Assembly (NCBI GenBank): GCA_022605405.1
Contig: JABYQQ010000013.1
Coordinates: 806,001-870,000, forward strand
Length of the DNA stretch: 64,000 nucleotides
From: Earliella scabrosa
Taxonomy: Eukaryota; Basidiomycota; Agaricomycetes; Polyporales; Polyporaceae
Reading direction: 5' to 3'
Positions 49,472 through 60,626 of this stretch are shown here, one piece after another. The notes under the pieces are model-generated. The model was not told the origin of the DNA. It was given only the letters and a program-made list of their open reading frames with translations, and did no database searches. The position numbers and the translations under genes are program-made. Position 1 is the first letter of the stretch. Each line of letters begins with the position of its first letter.

Positions 49472-50230
49472 ATGGGGATATTGGAGGTGTATCAGCCATT
49501 GCGAAGGGGTCCATGGCTTTTCTTCGCTGTAGGCCTCAATGACTCTTCATGGTCCATCACGAATCGTCCCGCCGGATCTAATACTATCGTCATTCCCTCC
49601 CACAAATCTTGACAGACCGGCAGTGCGGGCGAGTCGCGAGCCGTCGTGGGTGGTAAGCCGCCACGACCGACGATCGGAGACGGTAGCCCACAGAAATGAC
49701 TGCACACCAGGTAGGTCTATACATTCGCACAAATTGTCGGCTAGAGGCATGGCATGACCGACGAAGGTTGACACTTTCGTTCCAACGTCAACAGCTCATT
49801 CGCGGAAGGCAAGCGAGTTACTGTGTTGGTGTCAGCGTCAAGTTCATGTTGTGAGCTTTACTGGACTCACGATTGTCTAGATCGGTGATCGCTGCTGCCG
49901 CAGGTCGATGCGCAGTATATGTCGCGTCATCCGGTATCAACGGCGAATCAATTATGGACCAAAGGAAGCGATACCAGGCTGTAGGCTGACTCAATCTGAA
50001 ACATTGGCAGTAAAGCCGTCCAATCTCCTTGCAATCAGAGGCCAGCCATGAGGCATCGTCGTGGCACAACGCGCTCCGGTCTTGTATCGGCTTCTGATTA
50101 CTGATTTGTCTACAGGTGTCGACTCTATCACATCTTGGACGTTCACATTTGAGGGGAGGCCACGCATGCTACCTCAATGCGTACCTACAATATCGTCACT
50201 TACACGAGATGAAGAGATCAAGGACGTGAC
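49472..50230. other. Spacer with an unassigned minus-strand ORF
   Basis: On the minus strand around 50069-49870 a frame reads like protein (CFRLSQPTAWYRFLWSII, then DDATYTAHRP) and meets a good donor (GTGAGT at about 49869) with an acceptor about 50 bp on. I could not find a start or a complete model, so it may be a gene fragment or chance. Confidence 0.3.
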
Positions 50231-51277
50231 TCACATTTTGACAGGGTACAGACCCTCTGGAAATCCACGCTGAGTCTCTTCGTAGATGAGCTCCAAACCC
50301 GCGTCCGCGAAGCATTGCTTCCACGCCAGATCAGACCTTGAGAACGATGTCATCGTCAGAATGCATACTAATCCTAGAGCATAAACTCACCGTGTCAAGC
50401 TGGAATCGCTCTCGTCAAAAACCGCACGGGGCCCTCCATCCTCCGAACACGTATTCTCCTTCACGACAACGAGTCCTTTGGCAGGATCTCGCAAGGCGGT
50501 CTTGCACTTCCGAAAGAACTTGATGAGGTCCGGATCGTTCATCGCTCCCAGACACCATTGGCACATCACCACATCGAACTTGTCGTCGAGATCATCGGAG
50601 GGCGGTACGTAGCCGATGCGGCCCAGGACCTTCGTCTTCGAGTTCACCGCCGTGGCAGGGTGAGTGGGATCGAGGTCCTGCAAGGTGGCTTGGATGAAGG
50701 TTACACTCTTTGATTTATCGCGGATGCCTTTCCATGGAACAACCTCCAGCTCGTGACCTTCGATTTCGGGCGAAGGCGTTGATTCGGCCTCACTAGCCTT
50801 GCCCCGTCGCATGGCCTCCTTCACGAAAGGTTCGACGGGTTCAACGAGGACGACATCGGAGAAGAGGTGGAGAATGACGTCTGCAGTCACGCGCCCGACG
50901 CCTGCACCAACGTCAAGGGCGCGTGTGCGTCGCTGTGCGCGGCGCCGTGGGACCTCGAGGTGCAGTGGGCGGATAGCAGAAGGAACGATGCATAATTCGG
51001 GAAGGAGGTAGAGCAAGAATTGGCGTGTACCGAGCGCATCGACTCTTGGAAGTGACTGGATTGCAAGTTTGAATGGAGCGCAAGATCAGCACTACTGACT
51101 GGGACGCACCCCATTTCCATAGCCGCCTGGAGATTGAGATCACTCTCAGCGGATATTGCTGTGGAGGGGAGGCATACCAAGGACGCCGTCATAACTTGCA
51201 GGCTGCGAGGCCCAGTACTCGATGCCTTTGTCGACGTCGGGGTCGGGAAGTGGTTTAGAGGGCGTTTCAGAGGACAT
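50231..51277 (-). CDS. Alpha-N-terminal protein methyltransferase, NTM1-like
   Basis: Four exons (51277-51178, 51126-51110, 51055-50391, 50336-50231) give 295 residues. KGIEYWASQPASYDGVLGGYGNG is reconstructed only if a 17-nt exon (51126-51110) is included; it supplies GYGNG. SLPRVDALGTRQFLL, the SAM-binding ALDVGAGVGRVT and MCQWCLGAMNDPD are the NTM1/Tae1 landmarks. The enzyme class methylates the N-terminal amine of proteins starting X-Pro-Lys after Met removal, including ribosomal proteins. An insert of about 30 residues (KASEAESTPSPEIEGHELE) sits after the third strand. It diverges from CSM3 over 156 bp. Confidence 0.88.
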
Positions 51278-51433
51278 GGCTGAGAGCGACAGAGACTCGG
51301 AAAAGTGAGACTCTGAGAGGGCGGGAAACGTCCTGTAGTGACGCGTGACGGGCTGTGACGGACGCGTCGGTGGCACGCGTCTCGAGCTCGGACGCGCCTC
51401 CTCGGAGCCCACAATCTCTCTCCTCAGCCCGCA

Positions 51434-52904
51434 ATGGCCTCTCTTGCCGACATCTGGGACACCCCCGCCGAGTCTGTCTCACGCTCAGACCCCGTACCCA
51501 TACCCGTGAACCATGACGATGACGACGTTCCGGGAAGCAACCCCAAGCGTTCAAGCACGCGTCCACGATCCACACTTTTCCTCGACTCTGACTCTGACAA
51601 CGACGCTCCTGCGGCGAACAAGTCACGCTATGCTTCCAAACCCGGCTCCTCAAAACCTGACATTGACGCTTTCTGGGACGACCTGGACGAAGACCCAGGA
51701 ACCGCGTTCAAGGAGCTTGCGCCATCACTCGACGTCAACGCACTCAAGCGACAAGCAGAAGCAGAGATCGCGCTTACTCCACACCAGATCCTGCCCAGCA
51801 GCTCTCCGCCACGCGATACAGGCGATGAAGATGGCGAGAAGGATAAGACGGGCAAGAAGAAGAAGGACATTGGGTTGAAGAAGAGGAAGCGGGCGATCCT
51901 CGACGAGGGCCGATTGGTAGGACCGAACGGCTTCCCCGCTCTGGTCAAGCAGGCGAAGAACTTCAAGCCAAAGGGCAAGGGGCATGAGGTGCGTTCGTTT
52001 ATATTAGCTAACGCAAAGGTCCTGGCCAACCATGTCCCCTAGGTGTCTGACTTGACCAGGCTCCTCAATGTCTACCAATTCTGGGCACACCAGATGTACC
52101 CTAACACCCAGTTCATAGACACAGTCCAGCGTGTCGAGAAGCTCTGTCACTCCAAACGACTTACCGTGCGTTCCCATCTACTGACGTTTGCTGGTATCGG
52201 CTAAGAGCTGGGGTCAGGTTGCGCTGGGTGTCTGGCGAGACGAAGCCAAGGGCCTCATCAATGGCCACAAGATACCCGACCCCGAGGACCCAAACGACTC
52301 AGACAGCGACTCGGACAAGGACGACGATGGCGCTCGTCCAACGGACGTCCCTGTCGCGACAGAAGACGAGCGTTCCTCTCCGGCACCCTCCCGTGGACCT
52401 TCCCTGCCTCCTTCCTCCGCGTCCGAAGCCGGCGGCTTCAATGACGACTTCGATATTGACGCGATGATTGCTGAGGATGAAGCAGCACGAGCACAAGACG
52501 CCGCCACCAGTGTTCAGAGTGGGAGCGGATCTATTGCACATGCCTCTGTGTCCCGCCCCGCTGCCAACCGTACGTCGAACGACGAAGACGAGGAGATGTG
52601 GGACGCAGTGGACGACTTTCCCGACGAACCGTTCATCCCATCCCACCGCCCAGCAGCGACGATCAAACCGGCTGCGCCCTCGACAGCGGACGAGGACGAG
52701 GACATGTGGGATGTGGTGAGGGAAATGGAGGCGGATGCCGACGCGCGAGCGAAGGCCGATGGCGCTACCTCGACGACAACAGCCACTACCCGAGGGGAAG
52801 GGGACCGAGCCTCTTCCCCTGTCACTGGACCGAGCGGCCTGGTGGGCGTGGATCCCACACGACCAGCGTCGAACGACGAGGGCTGGGATGAGATGTACGC
52901 GTAG
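51434..52904 (+). CDS. CSM3: Replication fork protection complex subunit Csm3/Swi3 (TIPIN)
   Basis: Three exons (51434-51988, 52043-52165, 52218-52904) give 454 residues. The Swi3 domain (about residues 140-260) includes LKKRKRAILDEGRLVGPNGF, VKQAKNFKPKGKGHEVSDLTRLL, YQFWAHQMYPNTQF and RVEKLCHSKRL. Csm3 pairs with Tof1/Timeless at forks to couple helicase and polymerase and to signal stalling. The N-terminus is short and acidic with basic patches. The 200-residue tail is acidic and repeats EDEEMWDAVDDFP and DEDEDMWDVVREM, suggesting duplicated short binding motifs. The length is within the fungal range. Confidence 0.88.
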
Positions 52905-53707
52905 TTTTCGGGTGTTGAAATGTATTGTATCGCACCTTCCGTTCCACATACTAGTTCGGAGCTGGAAAAACCTGCAATACGCCCGAAGGGTCAAAAGAAA
53001 CGAAGCTTCCTTACAGAAGGGACAAGTCAGGTCCCATACGCTGTTGATCCAACAGGTTATGAGCCCTGACTTGGGTGATCCGCAAGGCCCAGCCTCGAAC
53101 CCCGTGCACACAGGCCATCACCAAAGACTGGTTGGGCTTCGGTTGAACAGGACGATGACATACCGCTTGTCTACACGGCAGCAATATACATTGATTTTGT
53201 TCGTGATACTATCAGAGCATGCTACTCGCGAAGTTCTACGCACAAGCTAGGTACTTCTACAGCGACATGCAAGGGCTTGGGTGGTTCGTTAGGGTGTGCA
53301 GTATGGTAATGCATCAAGAAGGTACGGGCTACTGTATGAGAGATATGGGCCAAGGGAACGTGCAACGAGGAAAAAGGAGGTGATCGTATATATACAAAGC
53401 GGTCGTCGAGACGCCAAGGAACCTTGAACTCTACAAGTTACATGAGAAGCGCGGCGGCAGCCGCGCATGGAGATGATCAACAAATCAGACCTAACCAGTG
53501 GACGGACCAGAGCTATATGTACAGTGGGTCATCAAGAAAGGGAGCGGACGCAAGATCGAGCAAGCGAGAGACGTAACAATATACACAGTTTGATTTGGAC
53601 GTGCGATGGCTGGCGGCTTTGCGATGGATGTTTCTGCTGCGACAATGTCTGCGGTGGCGGCGGGGCCCACTGGCAACTGCCCGCCGGCCCCGATCCTTGC
53701 CAATCGT
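52905..53707. other. Convergent intergenic region
   Basis: 3' flanks of CSM3 and of the small gene at 53708. A plus-strand frame at 53606-53818 overlaps the small gene antisense and shows no motif. Confidence 0.5.
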
Positions 53708-54219
53708 CTACTTCTTCGGCTCGCTGGGCCTGGTGACCGACTTAGGAACGAGGAAGTCCCGGGCAGCCTGTTTGGTGAGGTACTTGTTGCACAGAGCCTT
53801 GGCCCTGGCCTGCGTTGACATGCACATACGTGAGTGCCCGGGACGAGCGCAGCGATGTTGGGAAGGGAAAGCGCGAAGATGAGGGTCAGATATTACTCAC
53901 CGAGAACGTCCTTGCCAGCCTGCTTCCGCTCAAACGCTCCGGCACTGGAAGCTCACCATCCTCCGGCTCGAGTCCAACTACGGGCAAGTCCAATACCGAC
54001 GCATCGGGATCTGGAAGCTCTTCACAACGGGGTCCTTCGGAACGCTGCAACAAATGGTACCTGATTAACATGGCTTCATCGATTGACGCGAACACGAAGC
54101 TTACTGGAGGCAGAGAAGACACTTCGACGATGGGCGGTGTTGTGTAGCGGTAGTCGATGGTCGTCTGTGGTCGGCGCGTCAGTTTGTGGACGCGTCGATC
54201 ATTGTTGGACACGTACCAT
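53708..54219 (-). CDS. Small unknown protein, 122 residues
   Basis: Model of three exons: 54219-54217 (only the ATG), 54164-53901, 53809-53708. The joined protein begins MTTIDYRYTTPPIVEV and ends ARAKALCNKYLTKQAARDFLVPK plus a short polar tail. Splice sites are good (ATG/GTACGT...CCACAG; GTGAGT...ACGCAG), and the middle exon is fully open. The last exon has a helical basic look. I do not recognise the family. The start exon is the weakest part; a start at the internal ATG (in DEAMLIRYHLL) is possible. Confidence 0.5.
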
Positions 54220-57200
54220 GAGACGATCTTCGTTATGAACCGCTACTGCCCGACCATATGGGTGGCCTCTCTCAAGGAAACTGGAGCGGTACGACGGGAG
54301 ACGGAAGTTGGAAGCTTGGGCCCGGGTCATCACGAGGGTGAATGAGGGATACGGGGGATCAAACCGCCACGCAGACATCAATTAGGGTGCTGCTATAGAC
54401 ACGAACTGCTCTAGGGGAAGCTATAAGAGCAATTGCTGTGTGTATGTTTGACAAGTAGAGAAGAGGGAGCGGAAGTGAAGAGAAAGTGAGGGGGGAAAGA
54501 GAAGTGGTAAGAGGGAAGGCGGACGAAGAAGATGAGTGGGGGGTAAATGAGAGTCCGACGAGCCTCATCGACCTCGAAAAGGAAGATATGGTGAGCAATG
54601 CGTAAGATGGGCGACCCCAATACGCGCACCTGGTCGCCCGTTACCGTCACGGTCGCGCCCCAGACCCGGCGCGTCGGGTCGGCCAATCTCGTGCCTCGAC
54701 ATCGCGAAATGCTTCCGCGAACATTGCTTGCACCGATCACTCGATCTCGCCTATGAGTAGATGCGGCTGCGGGGCAGAGAGCTATCCAGAGTACGCACGC
54801 GTCCATGACGAACATCGAATGCACATACGGTACGCATGCGGCTTGCGAATGTTTTCGTCCGCTTGTACTGACTCACCGGCCGCCGACTACCCTTCGCAAA
54901 GGGCATGCTCACTAGGCGTAATCATCGGGCCGTCAGACGTAGCTTTGTACCAGGGCACAACAGCAGAACCATGAGCTCCAGGGAAGGGAAAGAGGTGAGA
55001 GTTCTCCCTGTTCTCCCTGTTCTCCGTCCTTATTCAACCACTTTGTTGCTCCTGCATGTTGACCACCATAAGACTCGCTGAAGCAGTCGACCCGTACCAC
55101 GCTCATCTGGATCGACGGGCCTCAACGGGTCTTCCAAGACTTGAAACTGTGATCCTGCCTTGCCGAAGGACCGCCAGGTGTCCCTCCGGCCAGCCAGGAC
55201 CAGCTGGACGATCCAGTTACGAACTTCTACTCAGAGATGGCAGTCACAGACCACGTGACCTCAGTCACGGGCGTCAATGACTACAGGGCAGAATTGACTC
55301 GACATGGTGCGTTTTATGACACTACCACAACGTTCCTGCAAGGAAAGTTGCAATGCTGAAACATGGTAAAACATCACTATGTGTTGTCCATGCTGCCTCA
55401 AGATCCTTGTGTGTTCCCCAATCAAGAACCAAGCCCCAATAGCCAACCCTCAAAGCAACTGGGCGGTTCGAAACTCACCCCAAGACGATCTGCTGGCGAA
55501 GACAGCAGCAAGAGTGTGGCCTCAAGGCGTCGACAACAAGTGCTGACAGAAACTAACAACAGGGGGACGTACCGTGAGGTCGTTGAGGAGCGCGCAAGCA
55601 TGCATATGCTCCGCCCCATACACCACGAGTCTACTGAACGACTCAGGTGGTAATGCCAGATAAGTCATGGATGTTGATTTCTTCTGATTGTGCGGGTATT
55701 GTGTGCTCGTAGAATAACATGACTGACTGCGCCGTCGCGGCTGGTCAGTGATGTTGGTCTTGCGGGGCCATGCCTCCAGAAGGCATGATTGAACCGAATC
55801 GTCTTCGAAGAGGGCGAACAGACCATCGAGTATCTGGCAACGCGGCAGACAGCCTATGAGGGGCACGCTGTTGGTCCTGGCCGATTTTTTGAACCGCTAG
55901 TCGTTGGGCTGCACCTTGGTGGCGTCGTCGGCCGAATCTCGAAGCTTGAATCCCCGGGGAGACTACAGAAGAGAAGATAACGAGGAAGCAAAGCAGACCG
56001 GAGAGGCCGACGACGAGAGTGTAAGACGCAAGGGAATGGCGGACCGTGGTGGCTGGGTTGGTGGTCCCGCGCAAAGTCGAAACTCCGCGCAGCCAGTTGC
56101 CATGCGGCTGGACCGCCAGTCAGCCTCTCCCGTTCGCTCCAGTTCGCCTCTCTCACCACCGCGAACCACTTTGAATTCGAACCTTCCTCCGTGCCTCCCT
56201 GCGCTCCCTTGTCCCTCCGAGACTCTTGAGACTTGCGCCTCATGCCAACCCCCTTCCCACAGGCATCTCCATCCCCTCCCTCGTCCTCGAAATCTGTCGC
56301 CTGTCGCCCACTCGACTGGGATGTATGACCCCTCGACCATGCTCCAACCAGATATCCCGTCGATCCGACCGCTTCATCTCCCTGACCATCCGACATGGAG
56401 TTCGTCGACGTCCCCGAACCTCTCGATGCCCCAGTTTTCTTGACCGATGGCGATAGAGTCAAGTGCCTCCCTCCCTCCGCTATCGAATCCTCCGACGACT
56501 GCCGAATACGACTCTTGGACTATCAGAACACGCAAACGGCGGTGGCGATCTTTATTGGTGTGTCTTTCATCTTACCCCCTACTACCTCGCCGCGGCAATC
56601 GCGCCGACTAGTGCACTGACCCATCGTGCGCCCACTCGTCCGCATACATAATCTTCCCGCCTGCTCATCAGTCCTGAGAGCGGAATACACCCCGCTCCTG
56701 AACGCACGACGTTCTTTCTATCGGCCAACTCATCCCCGTCGCATCAGTTCCTTGCGCCCTTTCGTGCCTTTTATCATACCGCTGGTTTCACAGTCCCGGA
56801 ACTACGATCGCAACCTCAGTACCCGTTCACCTATATACCCCCTCCTCGACGGTGCTCGTCTCGAACCTACAATACGCTGGTACTGATACGTTCACATGAG
56901 CGCTCTCCACCCTCTCCCTGGTACAACTTGGTATCACCCATGACCATGGCGAAGCTCTCGGGCTCAAAGTCCCATCAAGACGACAAGCCGCATATATGTA
57001 GGGCAATGTAATCCACGTCGCGCTCGGGATCTGCCAACCAAACCACCATCTCGTGACAATCGCGCACAATATAATCAATTGCAGAAGCGAAGGAGCACGA
57101 CGTAGGTCTCTGGCGGAGCCGTGGACTAACTCATGGTATGTCTTCTTTTGGTTTCAACATTGTCCGTCCGTGGGGGTGCCGTGGGGGTGGCGGGCAATGG

Positions 57201-58435
57201 TTGAACGTCTTCTCTTATATCTGTAATGCGTCCGTCCTTACTGCAATCCACATCCACCCTCCCGCGCACCTGGGACCCCATCTTGCATGGTATTAGTGCG
57301 GCATTCAGGGAAGGTGCGACACATTCTCAGGATGTACCCCAAGCGAACTATAAATAATATATATGTATTGACGACGTTCTCCCGCGGCCGATAGCCATGC
57401 CGCAGTACGGCCCTCAAGCCTCAAGACTAACCAAGTCCTCCTGCTGATATCTAGGACAAGGCGACCGAAATGAGCAGCAGGCAAGGACGGACCGTTTGGT
57501 CCTAAAGGCGAACAAGATTCGCTTGCGCCATCAACATCTCAATAATGAGTCAATCAGCCCTCGTGTGGCTTGGAGCCGAGCTCACCCCCAGGGCCCAGCA
57601 CATCCCCTGTCACTGTTACCAGTTCCTCGCTCTTGGACCCACGCACCACGACGCTACAAGCTACCGCTGCATCACACCTGCTGCAAACTCCGCATACGCT
57701 CGCTTTCACCCTCTCCGTGGCTTGGTGTCATCACACCAATGCGTCCAATCGCATCAGTTTCGCGTCTCTGATACCTGGACACCTCCCTGTGCACATCTAC
57801 ATCTTATAGGCACGGTATTGCATGCTGTCCGTCCCAGCGTTTTACCGCCGCATTGCAAGTCGCGGGAGCACATTCGGTCTGCTTCCCACCCCACTGTGGT
57901 ACGTACACCGCACTCACAAGTTATAACTATGGCGCTATGCTGACTGGTGTAATCAGCTTATCCGCCGAAGTCGGATAGCTCATCACGGATGTCAAAGTAT
58001 CCTCAACGTCCTACATCTACACCACCCCTGTACTGGTCTACCGCTAGCCTCTGTACAAGAGATGCTCTCGGTGGCCTCCCACCGTACAGTAGTGGGCTCG
58101 AACCTGCTCAGAAACTGCTCGGAGCGTCTTGGAAGGTGCCAATTTCGAGCAACCTCGCACTCTGATTCTTCGGCACAATGATATCGTCCGTGGTAGGACC
58201 GTGTATGTCGCATAGGCAATACAACTGTTTTTCTGTAGCTCTGTGTACCTCGGAGTGATGTAGATGTCAAACACGACGACTCGGAGAACCTGTAAGTATT
58301 GCACGTCGACGACGCACGGTTTGGTGAACGATAGCCACTCTCGGTCCGGCCCGCATCCACCGCGTCTACATACCAGTCGCGCGCGCATCCAGGGACGCCA
58401 AAGGACGTCCTTGAACTCGACTCCCGTTCAGCACG
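54220..58435. other. Gene-poor tract
   Basis: About 4.2 kb without a convincing gene. Candidates seen but not called: a plus-strand frame at 56395-56562 (MEFVDVPEPLDAPVFLTDGD...) with a donor-like end, and a minus-strand frame near 56070-55970 with one hydrophobic span (YTLVVGLSGLLCFLVIFSS) but no ATG. Small direct repeats (ttctccctg) occur at 55000-55025. The rest reads as noncoding. Confidence 0.45.
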
Positions 58436-59555
58436 ATGGCACACATGACGATCCTGCGCACGTACGCCGACCGCGTCGACCCCAACAAGCTCCCGCCGAC
58501 GGTCAAGCTCTGCCACACCGACTTCTCGGTCACGATCTTCGACAAGTTCCCCAAGTCGCACTTCCACTTCCTCCTCCTCCCCTTCATCCGCCCCCCGCTG
58601 CGCGCCGCGGACCTCTGCGACCTCGCCGCGCTCCTCCGCCTCCCGCGCGAGCAGGCCAAGGCCGTGCTGCAGAACATGCGCCGCGACGCGCTCGCGGCCA
58701 AGGCCCTCGTCGAGGCCGAGATGGTGCAGCGCTTCGGGTTCAAGTGGGGCATCCAGATGGGCTTCCACGCCGTGCCGTCCCTGGAGTACGTCCCCGTCCC
58801 GCTCAGGCACCTCAAGTGTGTGCATTTCTTGTCTTTGACGTTGTGTCTGGTGTATTTGTGCCCCCTCCTCTTGCGTTCTTCGCGTCCGAGTCCTCGCGTG
58901 GAGGCGAGCCACTCTGCTGGTGAGGGGCGAGTGTGGCTGACCTCTATTTGTGTGTGCGACGGCAGGCACATTCATTTGCACATCATCTCGGACGACTTCC
59001 GGGGGCTGAACATGAAGTCGAAGAAGCACCTCAACTCGTTCCACCCCAAGCTCGGGTTCTTCCTGCACCTCGACGAGGTGCTCTCCTGGTTCGAGCCCGA
59101 CGTGGAGCCGACCTGGTTTGCGATGGTGCGTGCGTGCTGCATCCCTAGCCTTGACTTTGCGCTGACCTTGACACCCGAACTGACATCCCTGCTCACGCAA
59201 CCGCATATGCACTGACTGCTCCGCGGGCTCGGAACTTGACGGGTACACACAGAAATCGAACATCGACAAGAAAGAGTACGAGAAGTTGCTGAAGGAGGAC
59301 ATGACCTGTCCCCACTGCGACACGGCGTACAAGACGATCTCTAAGCTCAACGACCATCTGCGCGTCGTGTGGAACAAGATTTGCGAGGACCACCAAGCCA
59401 AAGTTGCGCGCGAAGCTGCAGCTGCCGAGAGAGCACGCGCAAAACGCAAGCTCGAGGACTCCGAAGCAGACCAGCCAGAGGCAGATGACTCTGAGTCACC
59501 TCCTGCCAAGAAGCATGCAGGCGATTCCGATTCTCTTGATGCGCCTGCGTCGTAG
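58436..59555 (+). CDS. HNT3: Aprataxin-like DNA adenylate hydrolase
   Basis: Three exons (58436-58785, 58966-59125, 59253-59555) give 270 residues. The HIT domain shows FPKSHFHFLLLP, GFHAVPS and the catalytic triad HIHLHIISDD (His118, His120, His122, joined across the first intron). KKHLNSFHPKLGFFLHLDEVLSWF is the aprataxin-specific segment. A C-terminal zinc finger (Cys189, Cys192 in CPHC, His205) and a basic tail (RAKRKLE) follow. The enzyme removes AMP from 5'-adenylated DNA ends left by failed ligation. The introns (180 and 127 bp) are longer than is usual here. An antisense 505-codon frame over this gene is a shadow. Confidence 0.92.
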
Positions 59556-59652
59556 TGAAGAAGGAAACTACGAAGTTGTTATCATGCTCGCTGTCGCCCC
59601 GCTTTTGTTGTCGCACGTTTGTTTTGTCCGATCTCTGCTCTGCTGTCTTGTG

Positions 59653-60500
59653 TACTACACTATGATGGTCATTCTGCACATTTAAATAAAAACGGAAAGA
59701 CATTTCTCGCTGAGAGACTTACATATGTAACACCGCATGACGACAATTTCATAGCATGCCGCAAACATTTTGTAATGTGCGCCGTAAACACTTTCTCGGG
59801 CGCCTAATCCGAGTGGCTGATTTTGGGCGCCTATTGGTAGTCTTCGGAGGTTGCCGAGGCCATGATGATGGGATGGTAGACCTGAATTTACATCGGTCCT
59901 CGGAGTGTTTGAGCTTGGTTGATCAAAAGTAGCATGATTAGGCATTAGCTAGAGGGATTATGACTGCAAATTTGACATGTATTGTGCAGTGCGAACGCCA
60001 TAGGTTGAGTTGTGACAACCTGAGGGCTGTCTGTGAGTATTACATAAGCCACGGTGGTCATGCTGCATCTTCAGAGGGCCCCCTTAATAGAAGCACCATA
60101 AGCAGAAGCTGTAAGCGATGGAAGCGTCTGTATAGAGCTCAATGACTAGCTGATCATGTAACAAGGGCCATTATCGACCATTGCCAGCCTGCGCAAAGCT
60201 GCATATAGCGCGCTGATAGACTCACCGCAGAAAGCTCTTGTGGTGTAGTGGCTGAGCGCCTGGTTCGAGGAGGCGTTAAGCGAGGTCGCTAGTTCGAGTC
60301 TTGCTCGTCGCATTTTCTTTGGCGCCCGTTCTCCCTCTGCCAAAGTCCACAAGAGCGCCCGTCGAAATGTTTACGGAGCACCTCACAAAATGTTTACGGC
60401 GTTCAGACAACATTTCGTGTGGGAATCAAAATGTATGTACGCCGGAAAGTAGAAGTTCTCGTTTTTTATTAAATGTGCAGAATGAACGTCATACTACACT
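59653..60500. mobile_element. Non-autonomous MULE-like element with long imperfect inverted repeats
   Basis: A 9-bp direct repeat, TACTACACT, flanks the element (59653-59661 and 60492-60500). Inside it the ends are inverted copies: left ATGATGGTCATTCTGCAC, right (reverse complement) TGACGTTCATTCTGCAC, both continuing into CATTTAA and a run of T/A. A second conserved inverted block follows inside (59763-59808 against 60352-60397; core GTTTACGG and ACAAAATGTTT). The arms are thus about 150 bp. Long inverted repeats with a 9-bp target duplication are the hallmark of Mutator-like (MULE) elements. No transposase is encoded, so it is non-autonomous. It sits between the convergent HNT3 and oxidoreductase genes. 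Confidence 0.75.
60239..60312 (+). tRNA. tRNA-like sequence (A and B boxes) inside the mobile element, probably a pseudogene
   Basis: GTAGTGGCTGAGCG resembles a pol III A box and AGTTCGAGTCT a B box; a TTTT tract follows 3'. A 5/5 anticodon-like arm (GCCTG/GAGGC) with loop GTTCGAG can be drawn, which would give anticodon TCG, but one pair is a mismatch. The acceptor stem needs wobble pairs, and the variable region is about 13 nt. A functional tRNA is doubtful; a tRNA-derived relic is more likely. Confidence 0.35.
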
Positions 60501-60626
60501 GTATCCCTTCTTCCACAACATGTGCATTGTCCAAGTCCAGCTCGTCTATTCAATCTACCACAATCGTACATCTGAAGCCTCTACGCTGCAATGTCTATGT
60601 TCCACCGACAGCCACACAAGTCTCTT

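Noticed and set aside
57992..59509. 505-codon minus-strand open frame
   Set aside because: Antisense to HNT3. Composition is low-complexity Glu/Arg/Val from GC-rich codons, without a domain; the opposite strand carries a complete HIT plus zinc-finger protein.
59653..60500. Reading the inverted arms as a simple RNA hairpin or terminator
   Set aside because: The arms are separated by about 550 bp and bounded by an exact 9-bp direct repeat, which fits transposition better.
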